64,000 nucleotides of DNA from Clostridium estertheticum (GCF_011065935.2 NZ_JAAMNH020000001.1:827001-891000); one strand, 5' to 3'. Shown: positions 44,812-53,806, counted from the first letter of the stretch. Made by a program: numbers and translations. Notes: generated from the sequence alone by a model not told the origin.

Positions 44812-47481
44812 ATGGTAAAGAAAAAAGTACTTGAACTGGCCAATAAGATCGCTGCTGGGATTACTGGCGGGATAGTAAAAGTAAAACCAACAGACCCAGA
44901 ATATAGAATTCTTGAGCCCGTTACTACAGATGAAATGGCAGAAATAGCACTTAAGCTGGAGATTCGTAAATATAAAACCGTAGAGGAAGTTGCGAGGCTC
45001 TGTGGCAAACCTGCAGATGAAGTAGAGAAAATTCTATACAAAATGGCGGTTGATGGCTCAATTAAAGTAGAACAAGAGCATGGTGTTGATAAATACTGCC
45101 TTGAGCTTTTTGTTCCTGGTGTTATGGAATATATGGTTGTAAACAAGGAAAATGTAGAAAAGTATCCGGTAATTGCTGAGTGTTTTGAAGAATATACAAG
45201 AAAATTAGGTGGATTAATGGCAGGAAACATTCCAATTGGGCTTGGCGTAATGAGAGTTATCCCAATCGAAAGCGCCATTGAAGGGGATACCAGAAGAGCC
45301 TCTTATGAGGAAATTGCATACCTTCTTAATAAACATGAGGTTTTCTCTGTTGCGGATTGTGCATGTCGTACATCCATGAGAGTTATCGGCGAAGGTTGTG
45401 GACATACTGTTGAAGAAATGTGTGTTCAACTTGGACCAGCTGCTGAGTACTATATTCGTACAGGAAAAGGCAGACAAATTACTAGGGAAGAGGCTATTGC
45501 TATATGCAAGCAAGCTGAAAAAGAGGGTATGGTACATTCCATACCAAATTTATCAGGACCAGGAAATGCCCTTGCCATTTGTAATTGCTGCGGATGTTCT
45601 TGCTTCGGACTCCGAAATACAAATCTTTATAAAAATCCTGATTGGTCCAGGTCTAACTATGTAGCACAAGTGGATAAAGATAAATGTGTTGCTTGTGGAG
45701 AGTGTGTAGAGCATTGCCAAGCTAATGCAGCAACACTAGGACAAAATTTATGTACAAAAGTACCTGCCCACGCTCCTAAGGAAAAAGAAACTCCATACGA
45801 TACTCAGTGGGGAAAAGACAAATGGAATCCTGATTATCGCCACCGCAAGGTTGTTGATGAGAGTGGAACAAGCCCATGTAAATCCGAATGTCCAGCGCAC
45901 ATAGCTATCCAAGGGTATATCAAGATGGCATCTCAAGGAAAGTATAGAGAAGCATTAGAGCTTATTAAGAAAGAAAATCCGTTTCCAGCAATCTGTGGAC
46001 GTATTTGTCCAAGAAAGTGTGAATCTGCTTGTACAAGAGCAGGTCTGGATGAAGCAATTGCCGTTGATGATATCAAAAAATTCATTGCAGACCAAGATTT
46101 AAATTCTAAGGAGCGTTTTGTACCTGAAAAGAACGCACCAAGACCAGAAAAAGTTGCTGTAGTTGGTGCTGGCCCAGCGGGACTTTCTTGTGCTTATTTC
46201 CTAGCTGCTGAAGGTTATAAGGTAACAGTCTTTGAAAAGCAAAAAGTGCTTGGTGGTATGTTAACACTTGGAATTCCGTCCTTTAGACTAGGAAAAGAAG
46301 TAGTAAATGCGGAAATCGACATTTTGAAGGAATTAGGAGTAGAATTTAAAGTAGGAGTTGAGGTTGGCAAGGATGTTACACTTCCTAACCTTAGAAAGAA
46401 TGGCTACAAAGCATTTTATGTAGCCATTGGTGCTCAAGCAGGTAGAAACCTAGGTCTTGAGGGTGAAAATGCAGTTGGGGTAATAACAGGTGTAGATTTC
46501 CTTCGCAAAGTAAGTCTTGGTGAAGATTTGAAAATGGAAGGACCAGCTATTGTAATTGGTGGAGGAAATGTTGCTATTGACGTTGCCAGAACTGCAGAAA
46601 GAGTTGGTGCTTCGCAAATAGATATGTATTGTTTAGAAAATAGACAAGAGATGCCTGCTCTTGAGGAAGAAATTGAAGAAGCATTGTCAGAAGGCATTGC
46701 TATCAACAATTCTTGGGGTCCAAAACGAATTCTTCATGAAAATGGCCATGCTTATGGTGTAGAATTCAAAAAATGTATTTCTGTCTTCGATGAAAATAGA
46801 AGATTTAATCCTAAATTCGATGAAAATACAACAAAGATTGTTAAAGCAAACAATGTGTTAATTTCAGTTGGCCAAGGAATAGACTTAGGTGGATTATTAA
46901 AGGATTCCAAAATGGAATCAAATCCAAATAAGACAATAAAAGCTGATCCAATCACTTTCCAAACAGGTGAACCGGATGTATTTGCCGGCGGAGATGCTGT
47001 AACAGGTCCTAAGTTTGCTATAGATGCTATTGCACTCGGAAAGCAAGGCGCAATTTCAATTCATCGTTATGTTCATGGAGATAACTTGACAATAAGCCGT
47101 GAGAGAGAATACCATGCTCTTGATAAAGAAAACTTAAACATGGATGGCTATGACCGTCTGCCAAGACAAAGAGCACTTCATGTGGATGGAAGCAAATCAA
47201 AAGAAACCTTTAAGGATTTGCGTACATCATTTACAGAAGAACAAATAAAGAAGGAAACTGAACGTTGCCTTGGCTGCGGTGCTGTGGTTGTGGATCAATA
47301 CCAATGTGTAGGCTGTGGAGTTTGTACTACAAAATGCAAATTTGACGCAATTTCACTGGTAAGAAAATATGATAGTGCTGGTGTAGATTTTAAGGATATG
47401 AAACCTTTAGTTATTAAACATGTTATCAAACGTCAAGGAAGAATTGCAGTGAAAAATGTGAAAAAATTATTCTCAAAATAA
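44812..47481 (+). CDS. Large Fe-S/FAD oxidoreductase with GltD-like core
   Basis: About 889 residues from ATG 44812 (AAGGAG 8-9 bases upstream). N-terminal region (1-270) has a winged-helix-like part, then Cys motifs CACR, EGCGH and CNCCGCSC (about 183-264). A ferredoxin cluster CVACGECVEHC (about 292) follows, then a GltD-like module: N-terminal Fe-S helices (CKSEC...CGRICPRKCESAC), FAD site VAVVGAGPAGLSCAYF (about 448) and NAD(P)H site VIGGGNVAIDVARTAERVGA. The C-terminal pair of Fe-S motifs is CLGCG and CVGCGVCTTKC. It would pass electrons between NAD(P)H and a ferredoxin-like or quinone partner. It lies between hypB and hypA; physiological role unknown. Confidence 0.88.
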   Translation: MVKKKVLELANKIAAGITGGIVKVKPTDPEYRILEPVTTDEMAEIALKLEIRKYKTVEEVARLCGKPADEVEKILYKMAVDGSIKVEQEHGVDKYCLELFVPGVMEYMVVNKENVEKYPVIAECFEEYTRKLGGLMAGNIPIGLGVMRVIPIESAIEGDTRRASYEEIAYLLNKHEVFSVADCACRTSMRVIGEGCGHTVEEMCVQLGPAAEYYIRTGKGRQITREEAIAICKQAEKEGMVHSIPNLSGPGNALAICNCCGCSCFGLRNTNLYKNPDWSRSNYVAQVDKDKCVACGECVEHCQANAATLGQNLCTKVPAHAPKEKETPYDTQWGKDKWNPDYRHRKVVDESGTSPCKSECPAHIAIQGYIKMASQGKYREALELIKKENPFPAICGRICPRKCESACTRAGLDEAIAVDDIKKFIADQDLNSKERFVPEKNAPRPEKVAVVGAGPAGLSCAYFLAAEGYKVTVFEKQKVLGGMLTLGIPSFRLGKEVVNAEIDILKELGVEFKVGVEVGKDVTLPNLRKNGYKAFYVAIGAQAGRNLGLEGENAVGVITGVDFLRKVSLGEDLKMEGPAIVIGGGNVAIDVARTAERVGASQIDMYCLENRQEMPALEEEIEEALSEGIAINNSWGPKRILHENGHAYGVEFKKCISVFDENRRFNPKFDENTTKIVKANNVLISVGQGIDLGGLLKDSKMESNPNKTIKADPITFQTGEPDVFAGGDAVTGPKFAIDAIALGKQGAISIHRYVHGDNLTISREREYHALDKENLNMDGYDRLPRQRALHVDGSKSKETFKDLRTSFTEEQIKKETERCLGCGAVVVDQYQCVGCGVCTTKCKFDAISLVRKYDSAGVDFKDMKPLVIKHVIKRQGRIAVKNVKKLFSK

Positions 47482-47579
47482 GAAGAAAGCATAGAATAAT
47501 TAGCCTAGTATAGGGCATAAAAGATGGGGGGAGCACGGATTCTCCCGTTCTTATACTTTGACAAGAGAGGTGAGTTAAT

Positions 47580-47921
47580 TTGCATGAACTGGGAGTTGTG
47601 TTTGAAATTATAAAAACCGTTGAAAATTTTGCAGAGAAAAATAGATTAAAAAAAATAGATACATTGGTTCTTCAAATTGGTGAGCTCTCATCGATGATTC
47701 CGAGATACATTGAAGCCTGTTACCCAGCTGCAGTAGAGGGTACGTTATTACAAGAGACGGAATTGAAAATTGAAATATTGCCAGGCAATGCTATTTGCAA
47801 AAGGTGTAATAAAGTTTTTAATCTCATTGAGAATAATAGTAAATGTCCAAATTGCGGAAGTAAAGACTGGGAGATATTATGCGGAAAAGAGTTTATGATC
47901 AAGGAAATCATTGCTTGCTAA
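47580..47921 (+). CDS. hypA: Nickel-insertion metallochaperone HypA
   Basis: 113 residues starting at TTG 47580. This start is fixed by the conserved MHE motif, in which His2 binds nickel, and by GAGAGGTGAG upstream. Zinc site CKRC (73-76) and CPNC (89-92). It delivers nickel with HypB. A terminator follows at once, closing the cluster. A broken hypA C-terminus at 61529 closely resembles its tail (CPNCGSKDWE, EFMIKEI). Confidence 0.94.
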   Translation: MHELGVVFEIIKTVENFAEKNRLKKIDTLVLQIGELSSMIPRYIEACYPAAVEGTLLQETELKIEILPGNAICKRCNKVFNLIENNSKCPNCGSKDWEILCGKEFMIKEIIAC

Positions 47922-47944
47922 AATGAGACTCAGAAGCTGACTAT

Positions 47945-47995
47945 AAAGACCTCTTTTAGTTGTTATCATGACCAAAAGAGGTCTTTTTTGTTTTT
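47945..47995 (+). terminator. Terminator of the oleate hydratase/hyp cluster
   Basis: AAAGACCTCTTT/AAAGAGGTCTTT across a 17-base loop, then TTTTG. Confidence 0.85.
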
Positions 47996-48106
47996 GTACA
48001 ATTACAAAGCCATATAAAAATCGATTTATGAAAATTTTTTAAACCTCAGAGATATACAATTTTTATAAACTATATTTTATAGCGAAATGGGTAAACTATA
48101 TAGTAC

Positions 48107-48124
48107 ACACTATGTATATAGTGT
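48107..48124. promoter_or_regulatory. Perfect dyad upstream of a small Ser/Asn-rich protein
   Basis: ACACTATGTATATAGTGT has 7-bp arms and a 4-bp centre, 28 bp upstream of the ATG at 48153. Possible operator of GntR type or an mRNA hairpin. Confidence 0.45.
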
Positions 48125-48152
48125 AGTTTTTATATTCGAAGGGAGATTACTT

Positions 48153-48404
48153 ATGAATAAAAATGATTCAGAAAAATCAGAAGAAAGTATGAATACTATT
48201 GAAATTACAACCACTAATGGAGTCATTTCAGTTGCTAATAAAAGTTCAGACTCTTCAGATAATGGTATGTCTAATATGAATAGCAACGATAATGATGCAA
48301 TATCAAAAAAAGAACAAAAGAGTAATCAATCAGATGCAAGTGATTCTTCTCAGGACACTACTTCAAAAAAAAGACAAATAATAATTAATATATCAGAAAA
48401 GTAG
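48153..48404 (+). CDS. Small Ser/Asn/Asp-rich hydrophilic protein
   Basis: 83 residues from ATG 48153 with GGGAG upstream; the longer frame from 48087 lacks a ribosome site and covers the dyad. Composition is dominated by S, N, D, K and T (SSDSSDNGMSNMNSNDND), so it is predicted disordered. The only hydrophobic pieces are TTTNGVISVANK and a C-terminal RQIIINISEK. No signal peptide and no family recognised. Coding is supported by the ribosome site and the absence of stops rather than by homology. Confidence 0.55.
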   Translation: MNKNDSEKSEESMNTIEITTTNGVISVANKSSDSSDNGMSNMNSNDNDAISKKEQKSNQSDASDSSQDTTSKKRQIIINISEK

Positions 48405-48828
48405 TGTGTTTACAGACAAGATTATGTTGAGTAGACTATGGAAAGAAAGGAAATGTGTGGGTAATTACAAGAATGGGCATGATTAAGGTTATAGTTTATG
48501 GAGAATTAAAAGGCATATGAGAAATCATATGCTTTTTTTAATACTAAAATTTAATTCTCTCTATAGGGTGAAATTACTACATATACCACGAATTGTAAGA
48601 AATGACTCTAACCATTGATATAACCGGGTTAGGGATATGCTTGCAAGTGGAAATACTGTATCACAAGTAAGATTCTAAATATTTTTATTAGGAAAATTAA
48701 CTAATAGTTAATTTTTATGAATAAAAGATGAAAATGCCTCAATTGTTTAAATTATATAGCTTTGATATAATTTAATTAACGAAGCCCTAAGTTAATTAAA
48801 TGTACAAATAAATGGAGGAGTTAATTTT
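48405..48828. other. Intergenic region with a terminator
   Basis: AGGCATATG/CATATGCTTTTTTT around AGAAAT at 48510-48540 is a terminator about 110 bp after the small protein. Between 48549 and 48678 two short plus-strand pieces (HIPRIVRNDSNH and RVRDMLASGNTVSQVRF) could be relics of a lost gene, but they are too short to name. GGAGGAGTTAATTTT precedes the XRE gene. Confidence 0.45.
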
Positions 48829-49860
48829 ATGAGAATAAGTGAGGTTATTAGAAATTATAGAAAAAAGGAAGATCTTACTCAAGAGCAAGTTGCTAATTAT
48901 TTAAATATAAGTGCACCAGCAGTAAATAAATGGGAAAACGGAATATCATGTCCAGATATAGCACTGTTAGCACCTCTTGCACGTGTTTTAAAAATTGATG
49001 TTAATACTTTATTAGCATTTAATGAGGAATTAACAGATGTAGAAGTAAAAAACCTTACAAAAGAGGTAGGTGAAATGGCATCAAAAGAGGGATTCCAAAA
49101 GGCTTTTGAAAAGGCCAGTGATTTAATTAAAAAATATCCAAGTTGTGATGAGTTGATATATTGGATATCAGTAGTATTAAGAATACATTTATTGGGGTCT
49201 CAAATTGAGGAAAAAGATAAATATGAAAGAAAAATCATTGTTTGGCTTGAACTTGTATCAGGAAGCAGTAAAGAAAAGACAGCTTCTATGGCAAAATTAG
49301 AATTATCGGCAATGTATAGGGCGAAAAAAGAGTATAAAAAAGCTCAAGAAGCATTAGATAAAATTCCAGAAGTAGAGGTGGATAAAAAAATTCAACAGGC
49401 GTTATTATTTGAAAGTAGCGGGGGAATTGATGAGGCTTATGGCATTTATGAAGGCATATTAAGGAAAAATGCTCATGAAACATTTACTGCTTTATCTCTT
49501 ATAATACAGCTGTTATACAAAGAAAAGAAATTTACTGAAGCAGAAGAATACATAGAGCGTGCTAAAAAGGTTGCTGAAGTATTTGATTTTGGAGCATACC
49601 ATAAATATCAATTAGATTTATCTTTAGCAAGAGAAAAACAGGATAAAGAAAAAGCTATAGCAATGATTATAAATATGGTAAATGAAGCAAGTAGCATGGA
49701 TGATTCTATGAAGTCAAAATTATATAAGCATATGAAATTTAATGTGACCAACAGTTGGGGCAAAGATAAATATGAAAGATTAGTAAAAGAGGCATTTAAA
49801 ATAGATAAAACCCTTGATTTTGTCAAAAATGATTCTAGGATAAAATTTTTGTTGGAATAA
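48829..49860 (+). CDS. XRE-family regulator with TPR-like C-terminal domain
   Basis: 343 residues. N-terminal helix-turn-helix (about 3-60: ISEVIRNYRKKEDLTQEQVA then NYLNISAPAVNKWENG) of the Cro/CI type, then about 270 residues of helical repeats (YRAKKEYKKAQEALDKIP, KEKKFTEAEEYIERAKK) resembling tetratricopeptide repeats. Such regulators often respond to peptides or protein partners. TGGAGGAG precedes the ATG. No obvious target next to it. Confidence 0.9.
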   Translation: MRISEVIRNYRKKEDLTQEQVANYLNISAPAVNKWENGISCPDIALLAPLARVLKIDVNTLLAFNEELTDVEVKNLTKEVGEMASKEGFQKAFEKASDLIKKYPSCDELIYWISVVLRIHLLGSQIEEKDKYERKIIVWLELVSGSSKEKTASMAKLELSAMYRAKKEYKKAQEALDKIPEVEVDKKIQQALLFESSGGIDEAYGIYEGILRKNAHETFTALSLIIQLLYKEKKFTEAEEYIERAKKVAEVFDFGAYHKYQLDLSLAREKQDKEKAIAMIINMVNEASSMDDSMKSKLYKHMKFNVTNSWGKDKYERLVKEAFKIDKTLDFVKNDSRIKFLLE

Positions 49861-50513
49861 CCCTAAAGTTGGTAAAAAGAGTTGAGTGTATCAGTTTTCA
49901 ATGAAAAAAAACTATATATGATTGATGATGGATATTTTATGATATAAAAATATTAACTTCTAATTGCGGTTTGGGGCTACTATCTCTTGATATTTCACAT
50001 TGTTCTTAAAAGGCGCACTACAAAGCGATGTGCCTTTTTTATTTTGACTACTTATGGTAATCATTATATTTAAGTCGCTTTGCCATGGTTACACACCTTA
50101 GAGTATAAAAATTAAGAACTTCATGATTTTTAAATCCTTAGAGTATAATTTCCGCGTTTTGATGCCAGTACCCCGTATATAGAGAATAGTGTTATTCATT
50201 CTCTATATACCTTTTTAAACCTTATTTTTTAATTCTTTTAGTCGATATATATTATAGGAATAGTTACAAATGCATGTAAGTAGAATCAGGAAGTCAGTAT
50301 GAAACTATGTATACGGTGCAGGCACAATACTATGTGTAACCTGGTAGCAAAGCAAATTGTTCGCAATTTATTTATAACATCATTTGAGTATATTAGGTAA
50401 TTATGACTTTCCTTAATAGTATAATCAAGAATCCATGCTTAATTAACATGGATTCTTTTATTTGAGAGATTTTGACTGTTACGTGTGTATTACTATATGA
50501 GAGGTGTTTAAAG
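49861..50513. other. Gene-free stretch with three terminator-like hairpins
   Basis: AAAAGGCGCA/TGTGCCTTTTTT at 50008-50041, TATATAGAGAAT/ATTCTCTATATA with CCTTTTT at 50178-50219, and AAGAATCCATG/CATGGATTCTTTTA at 50429-50461. The first may serve the XRE gene. The others have no gene before them, so small transcripts or lost genes are possible. A short motif with inner AAATTG-TTCG-CAATTT hairpin (50346-50369) resembles 10105-10128. GAGGTG ahead of 50514 is the sigma factor's ribosome site. Confidence 0.5.
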
Positions 50514-51074
50514 ATGATAGATGAATTGATTAACCGACTAAAAGCAAAAGATGACAGTGCAGTAGATGATCTATATGATATGTACTTTGACAGAATATAT
50601 TATTATTCAAAAAGAATTCTGGGTACCCTTGGAACCAAAGAAGATATTGAAGAATGTGTAAGTGATGTATTTTTAGCCATATGGAAAGAAATTGATAAAT
50701 TTGATTTAGAACGAGGTTCTTTTAATACCTTTGTAAATGTAAAGACAAGAACCATAGCACTTAACTTAAGAAGAAAACTTCAAAAGCATACACAAAAGTA
50801 TTTAAATGATTCTATTGATGATATAGACATAGGGGATAATGCATCAATTAGCCTTGAAGGGGAAGTGTTTGATAAAATTAATGAACATGATTTTTTAGAC
50901 CTGATTGATAAATTCAAAGAACCTGATAAGACATATTTTCACCTTAGATATTTCATGAATTATGAAATAAAGGAAATAGCTAAGGCCTTCAATACTACTG
51001 TTAGCTCTGTAGATAATAGATTATATAGATGCAGACTTTTGCTCAAAAAAATTAGATGTGAGGAGATAGTGTGA
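50514..51074 (+). CDS. Sigma-70 family factor, ECF-like
   Basis: 186 residues from ATG 50514 (GAGGTG upstream); the frame opens earlier at 50472 without a ribosome site. Region 2 (DLYDMYFDRIYYYSKRIL, DIEECVSDVFLAIWKEI) and region 4 (DKTYFHLRYFMNYEIKEIAK, then AFNTTVSSVDNRLYRCRLLL). The next gene begins one base after its stop and encodes a membrane protein typical of anti-sigma partners for this group, so the two form a coupled sigma/anti-sigma unit. Confidence 0.92.
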   Translation: MIDELINRLKAKDDSAVDDLYDMYFDRIYYYSKRILGTLGTKEDIEECVSDVFLAIWKEIDKFDLERGSFNTFVNVKTRTIALNLRRKLQKHTQKYLNDSIDDIDIGDNASISLEGEVFDKINEHDFLDLIDKFKEPDKTYFHLRYFMNYEIKEIAKAFNTTVSSVDNRLYRCRLLLKKIRCEEIV

Positions 51075-51075
51075 T

Positions 51076-52548
51076 ATGAATGAAAAGGATATACTTAATA
51101 TGGTAGATAATATTTCTGAAGATGATTTGAGTATAATAATGGACAAGACGTACACAAAGAGATATATAGAAAATTCTGTTTCCGATTATAATGAAAAAGA
51201 AATAATTAGAGAAAAGCTACATAAGAAAATCAACCTGGATACAAAGCAACAAGGGGTATCACAACAAAATATTATTAATAATAAAGATTCCCAAATGGTA
51301 AATTTAGAAGATACTAAATTGAATTTGAAAAGAAAATATAAAAAAGAAAAAGTCACCTGGAAAAATAAAGTTATTAACAATCTAATAAAATCAGTAGTAG
51401 CCGCAATGTTAGTATTTGTAGTATCAGTTAATATTTTTCCTGATTTAGCACTAGCTTTAGTCAAAATACCAGTATTAAATAAGCTAATAGAAGTAGTGAC
51501 ATTTGACAAGGGATTTAAGAATGTAGTTGATAATGGCAACATTCAAGAAGTAAATACTACTATAGAAGATAAGGGGGTAAAATTCACGGTAACAACAATA
51601 GCAGGGGATGACTTAAAGTTATGGATTGGGTATGAACTTCAAGGCGAAAATTCAACACTGGGAAAAGTAGTAAAATTTAAAAATGAAGCTAATGGTAAAG
51701 AACTTCCCTGGATTGGTTATATACCAGAGGAAGGTAAAAACTATATAGAAGTTCATATGGACAGGTTAGTTAAAGATTTTAAAATGGAAGTAGAGATTTA
51801 TAAAGATGATCCATCATTTCATATACCATATTCAGAGTTAGATGAAAAAGCTAGAAGTGATGTGAAACAGCTTATTGAAAAAAATAAAATTACAACCTTA
51901 AATATACCTATATCACTAAATGATAAAATTTATAACAAGGACTTAAGAGTTTTCAATATACAGGGAAAAGAGTTTAAAAGTGAAATCGGTACATTTAAGA
52001 TTGAAAAATTGGAATTGGCTGAATCAAGGAGTAGAGTTTATTGCAAATTGGTAAGTGAGGAAAATGAGTTAGCTGGTGTCCTAGTTCCAAGGCTTGTTGA
52101 TGGAGAGGGTAAAGATTACTCAAGTCCTTATGATTCTGAAAAATACATTGATAATAATACGCTTTGCTTAGAACTGAGTGGTGGAATAAGTAGCATAAAG
52201 GGATTGAGTTTTACGTGTAATGGATTAAAATATATAAATAAGAAGGATAAGCATATTACTATAGATTTAAAAAATAAAAGGATAGAGCCTAATAATTTAG
52301 GTATATCTCTTATTAGTATTGTCAGTTCTAATATTATTTTAAATGTACCTAAATATGGAGTAGAGTTTAAGCTAGAGGCAAAAAATGAAAAAGGCAGTAA
52401 CGTCGAAGTTAAAGAAATAAGAACAGAGTTTTCTAAAGAAACGGTTGAATTCAAGTTTAAGGAATTGAAAGCTGAAAAAATAATTTTAGATGTAAAGAGC
52501 GTACAGTATAATGAACCAAAAGGTTTTAGTATGAGGTTGATAGATTAA
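51076..52548 (+). CDS. DUF4179-domain membrane protein, likely anti-sigma partner
   Basis: 490 residues: cytoplasmic N-terminus (1-100, acidic then basic), one membrane helix (about 103-126) and a large extracytoplasmic part with the DUF4179 domain (about 130-260) and a DUF5643-like C-terminal domain (about 280-400). It directly follows the sigma gene with a 1-bp gap, the usual arrangement for sequestering a sigma factor until an outside signal arrives. The extracytoplasmic signal is unknown. The broken frame at 25117-25608 matches its C-terminal domain. Confidence 0.85.
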   Translation: MNEKDILNMVDNISEDDLSIIMDKTYTKRYIENSVSDYNEKEIIREKLHKKINLDTKQQGVSQQNIINNKDSQMVNLEDTKLNLKRKYKKEKVTWKNKVINNLIKSVVAAMLVFVVSVNIFPDLALALVKIPVLNKLIEVVTFDKGFKNVVDNGNIQEVNTTIEDKGVKFTVTTIAGDDLKLWIGYELQGENSTLGKVVKFKNEANGKELPWIGYIPEEGKNYIEVHMDRLVKDFKMEVEIYKDDPSFHIPYSELDEKARSDVKQLIEKNKITTLNIPISLNDKIYNKDLRVFNIQGKEFKSEIGTFKIEKLELAESRSRVYCKLVSEENELAGVLVPRLVDGEGKDYSSPYDSEKYIDNNTLCLELSGGISSIKGLSFTCNGLKYINKKDKHITIDLKNKRIEPNNLGISLISIVSSNIILNVPKYGVEFKLEAKNEKGSNVEVKEIRTEFSKETVEFKFKELKAEKIILDVKSVQYNEPKGFSMRLID

Positions 52549-52625
52549 ATCATCAGCTGCGTAGCTGTTAATCATCTTCCATTAGGTCCTATCCTATAGT
52601 CACAATTTTCTTAAATAAAGTTATA

Positions 52626-52663
52626 AACAAATGTACGATTTTAATTAAAATCGTACATTTGTT
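52626..52663. repeat. Perfect 38-bp palindrome, also terminator
   Basis: Each 19-bp arm reads AACAAATGTACGATTTTAA inward without a mismatch. It lies 78 bp after the DUF4179 gene and can act as its terminator (AAAATCGTACATTTGTTT end). A degenerate copy occurs at 62583-62620, so it may be a dispersed palindromic repeat. Confidence 0.7.
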
Positions 52664-52743
52664 TATTATCTCCAATATACGGTAAATATGGTATAATAAA
52701 ATAAAGTTTATATAAAAATTGCGGTAAATTACAAATAACTAAG

Positions 52744-52767
52744 AAGGCAGCTCTGCCTTTTTTTACG
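52744..52767 (+). terminator. Short terminator ahead of the second ABC operon
   Basis: AAGGCA-GCTC-TGCCTT followed by TTTTT. A TATAAT at 52692-52697 lies about 50 bp upstream, so a very short transcript could begin and end here; otherwise it backs up the palindrome at 52626. Confidence 0.65.
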
Positions 52768-52776
52768 TTTAACATT

Positions 52777-52789
52777 ACAAATGTCATAT
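52777..52789. promoter_or_regulatory. 13-bp motif shared with the first ABC/two-component module
   Basis: ACAAATGTCATAT, identical to 5275-5287. It lies 82 bp upstream of the ATPase start. Both copies stand ahead of ABC exporter operons linked to DesK/NarL-type systems. Confidence 0.5.
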
Positions 52790-52870
52790 TCAAAGGTGAT
52801 TTAACTCACTATTTTCATTACCTGGATTCAAGTATTATAAGATTAGAAAAAGGAGTTGGAGGTATAAAAA

Positions 52871-53806
52871 ATGATGATTGTTGAGATTAAAAATCTTGTT
52901 AAGAGGTATAAGGATTTTATAGCAGTAGACAACTTAAGTCTGTCAATAAAAGAAGGAGAGATATTTGGGCTTCTGGGGCCAAATGGAGCAGGCAAGACTA
53001 CCACTATAAATACTATTTTGGGATTGAGCAAAAAAGATAGTGGGGAAGTAAAAATTTTTGGGAAAAGCATGGATAAAAGTGAGGGGGAAATCAAGAGGAA
53101 TACTGGGATAGTTCCTCAGAACATTGCACTTTTTAATGATCTTAAAGCATATGAAAATGTAGAGTTTTTCGGAAGACTTTACGGACTGAGAGGTAGACTG
53201 CTAAAGGAAAGGGTAGAAGAAGCTCTAGAATTTACAGGTCTTCTTGATAGAAAAAATGATTATCCGCTCAAATACTCCGGTGGTATGCAAAGGAGATTAA
53301 ATATAGCCTGTGCCATTGTGCACAAGCCGAAGCTGATAATAATGGATGAACCTACCGTAGGGATAGATCCTCAATCAAGAAATCATATACTGAATTCAGT
53401 AAGAAGGATGAATGAAAGCGGATCCACTGTGATTTATACCTCCCACTATATGGAGGAAGTAGAAGAGCTGTGCACTGATATAGCTATTATGGATCACGGA
53501 AAGGTTATAGCTAAGGGAACGAAAGAGCACTTGAAGTCATTGGTAGAAAAAGAAGAAAAATTAACGGTTACACTTTCAAATGTCAATTATACAATGGTTG
53601 AACAAATTAGAAAGATATCAGGAGTTATAGACTGCGAGCTTGGGGATAGAAAACTTACGGTAACATCACAAAATGGTAGCAAAAACTTGAGCAGAATAAT
53701 AGATTCCATTAATAATTCAAATAGTGAAATATTAGGAATAGATGTTGATAAACCAAGCCTTGAAGGGGTGTTTCTTACTCTCACAGGAAAAAAGTTAAGA
53801 GATTAG
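52871..53806 (+). CDS. ABC exporter ATP-binding protein
   Basis: 311 residues: Walker A GPNGAGKTT, Q-loop VPQN, signature YSGGMQRRLN (a Tyr in place of Leu), Walker B LIIMDEPT, H-loop YTSHYMEEVEEL and a C-terminal accessory domain ending LTLTGKKLRD. Clear paralogue of the ATPase at 4231-5163. GGAGG lies 8 bases before the first of two ATGs. First gene of a five-gene run: ATPase, two permeases, kinase, regulator. Confidence 0.94.
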   Translation: MMIVEIKNLVKRYKDFIAVDNLSLSIKEGEIFGLLGPNGAGKTTTINTILGLSKKDSGEVKIFGKSMDKSEGEIKRNTGIVPQNIALFNDLKAYENVEFFGRLYGLRGRLLKERVEEALEFTGLLDRKNDYPLKYSGGMQRRLNIACAIVHKPKLIIMDEPTVGIDPQSRNHILNSVRRMNESGSTVIYTSHYMEEVEELCTDIAIMDHGKVIAKGTKEHLKSLVEKEEKLTVTLSNVNYTMVEQIRKISGVIDCELGDRKLTVTSQNGSKNLSRIIDSINNSNSEILGIDVDKPSLEGVFLTLTGKKLRD

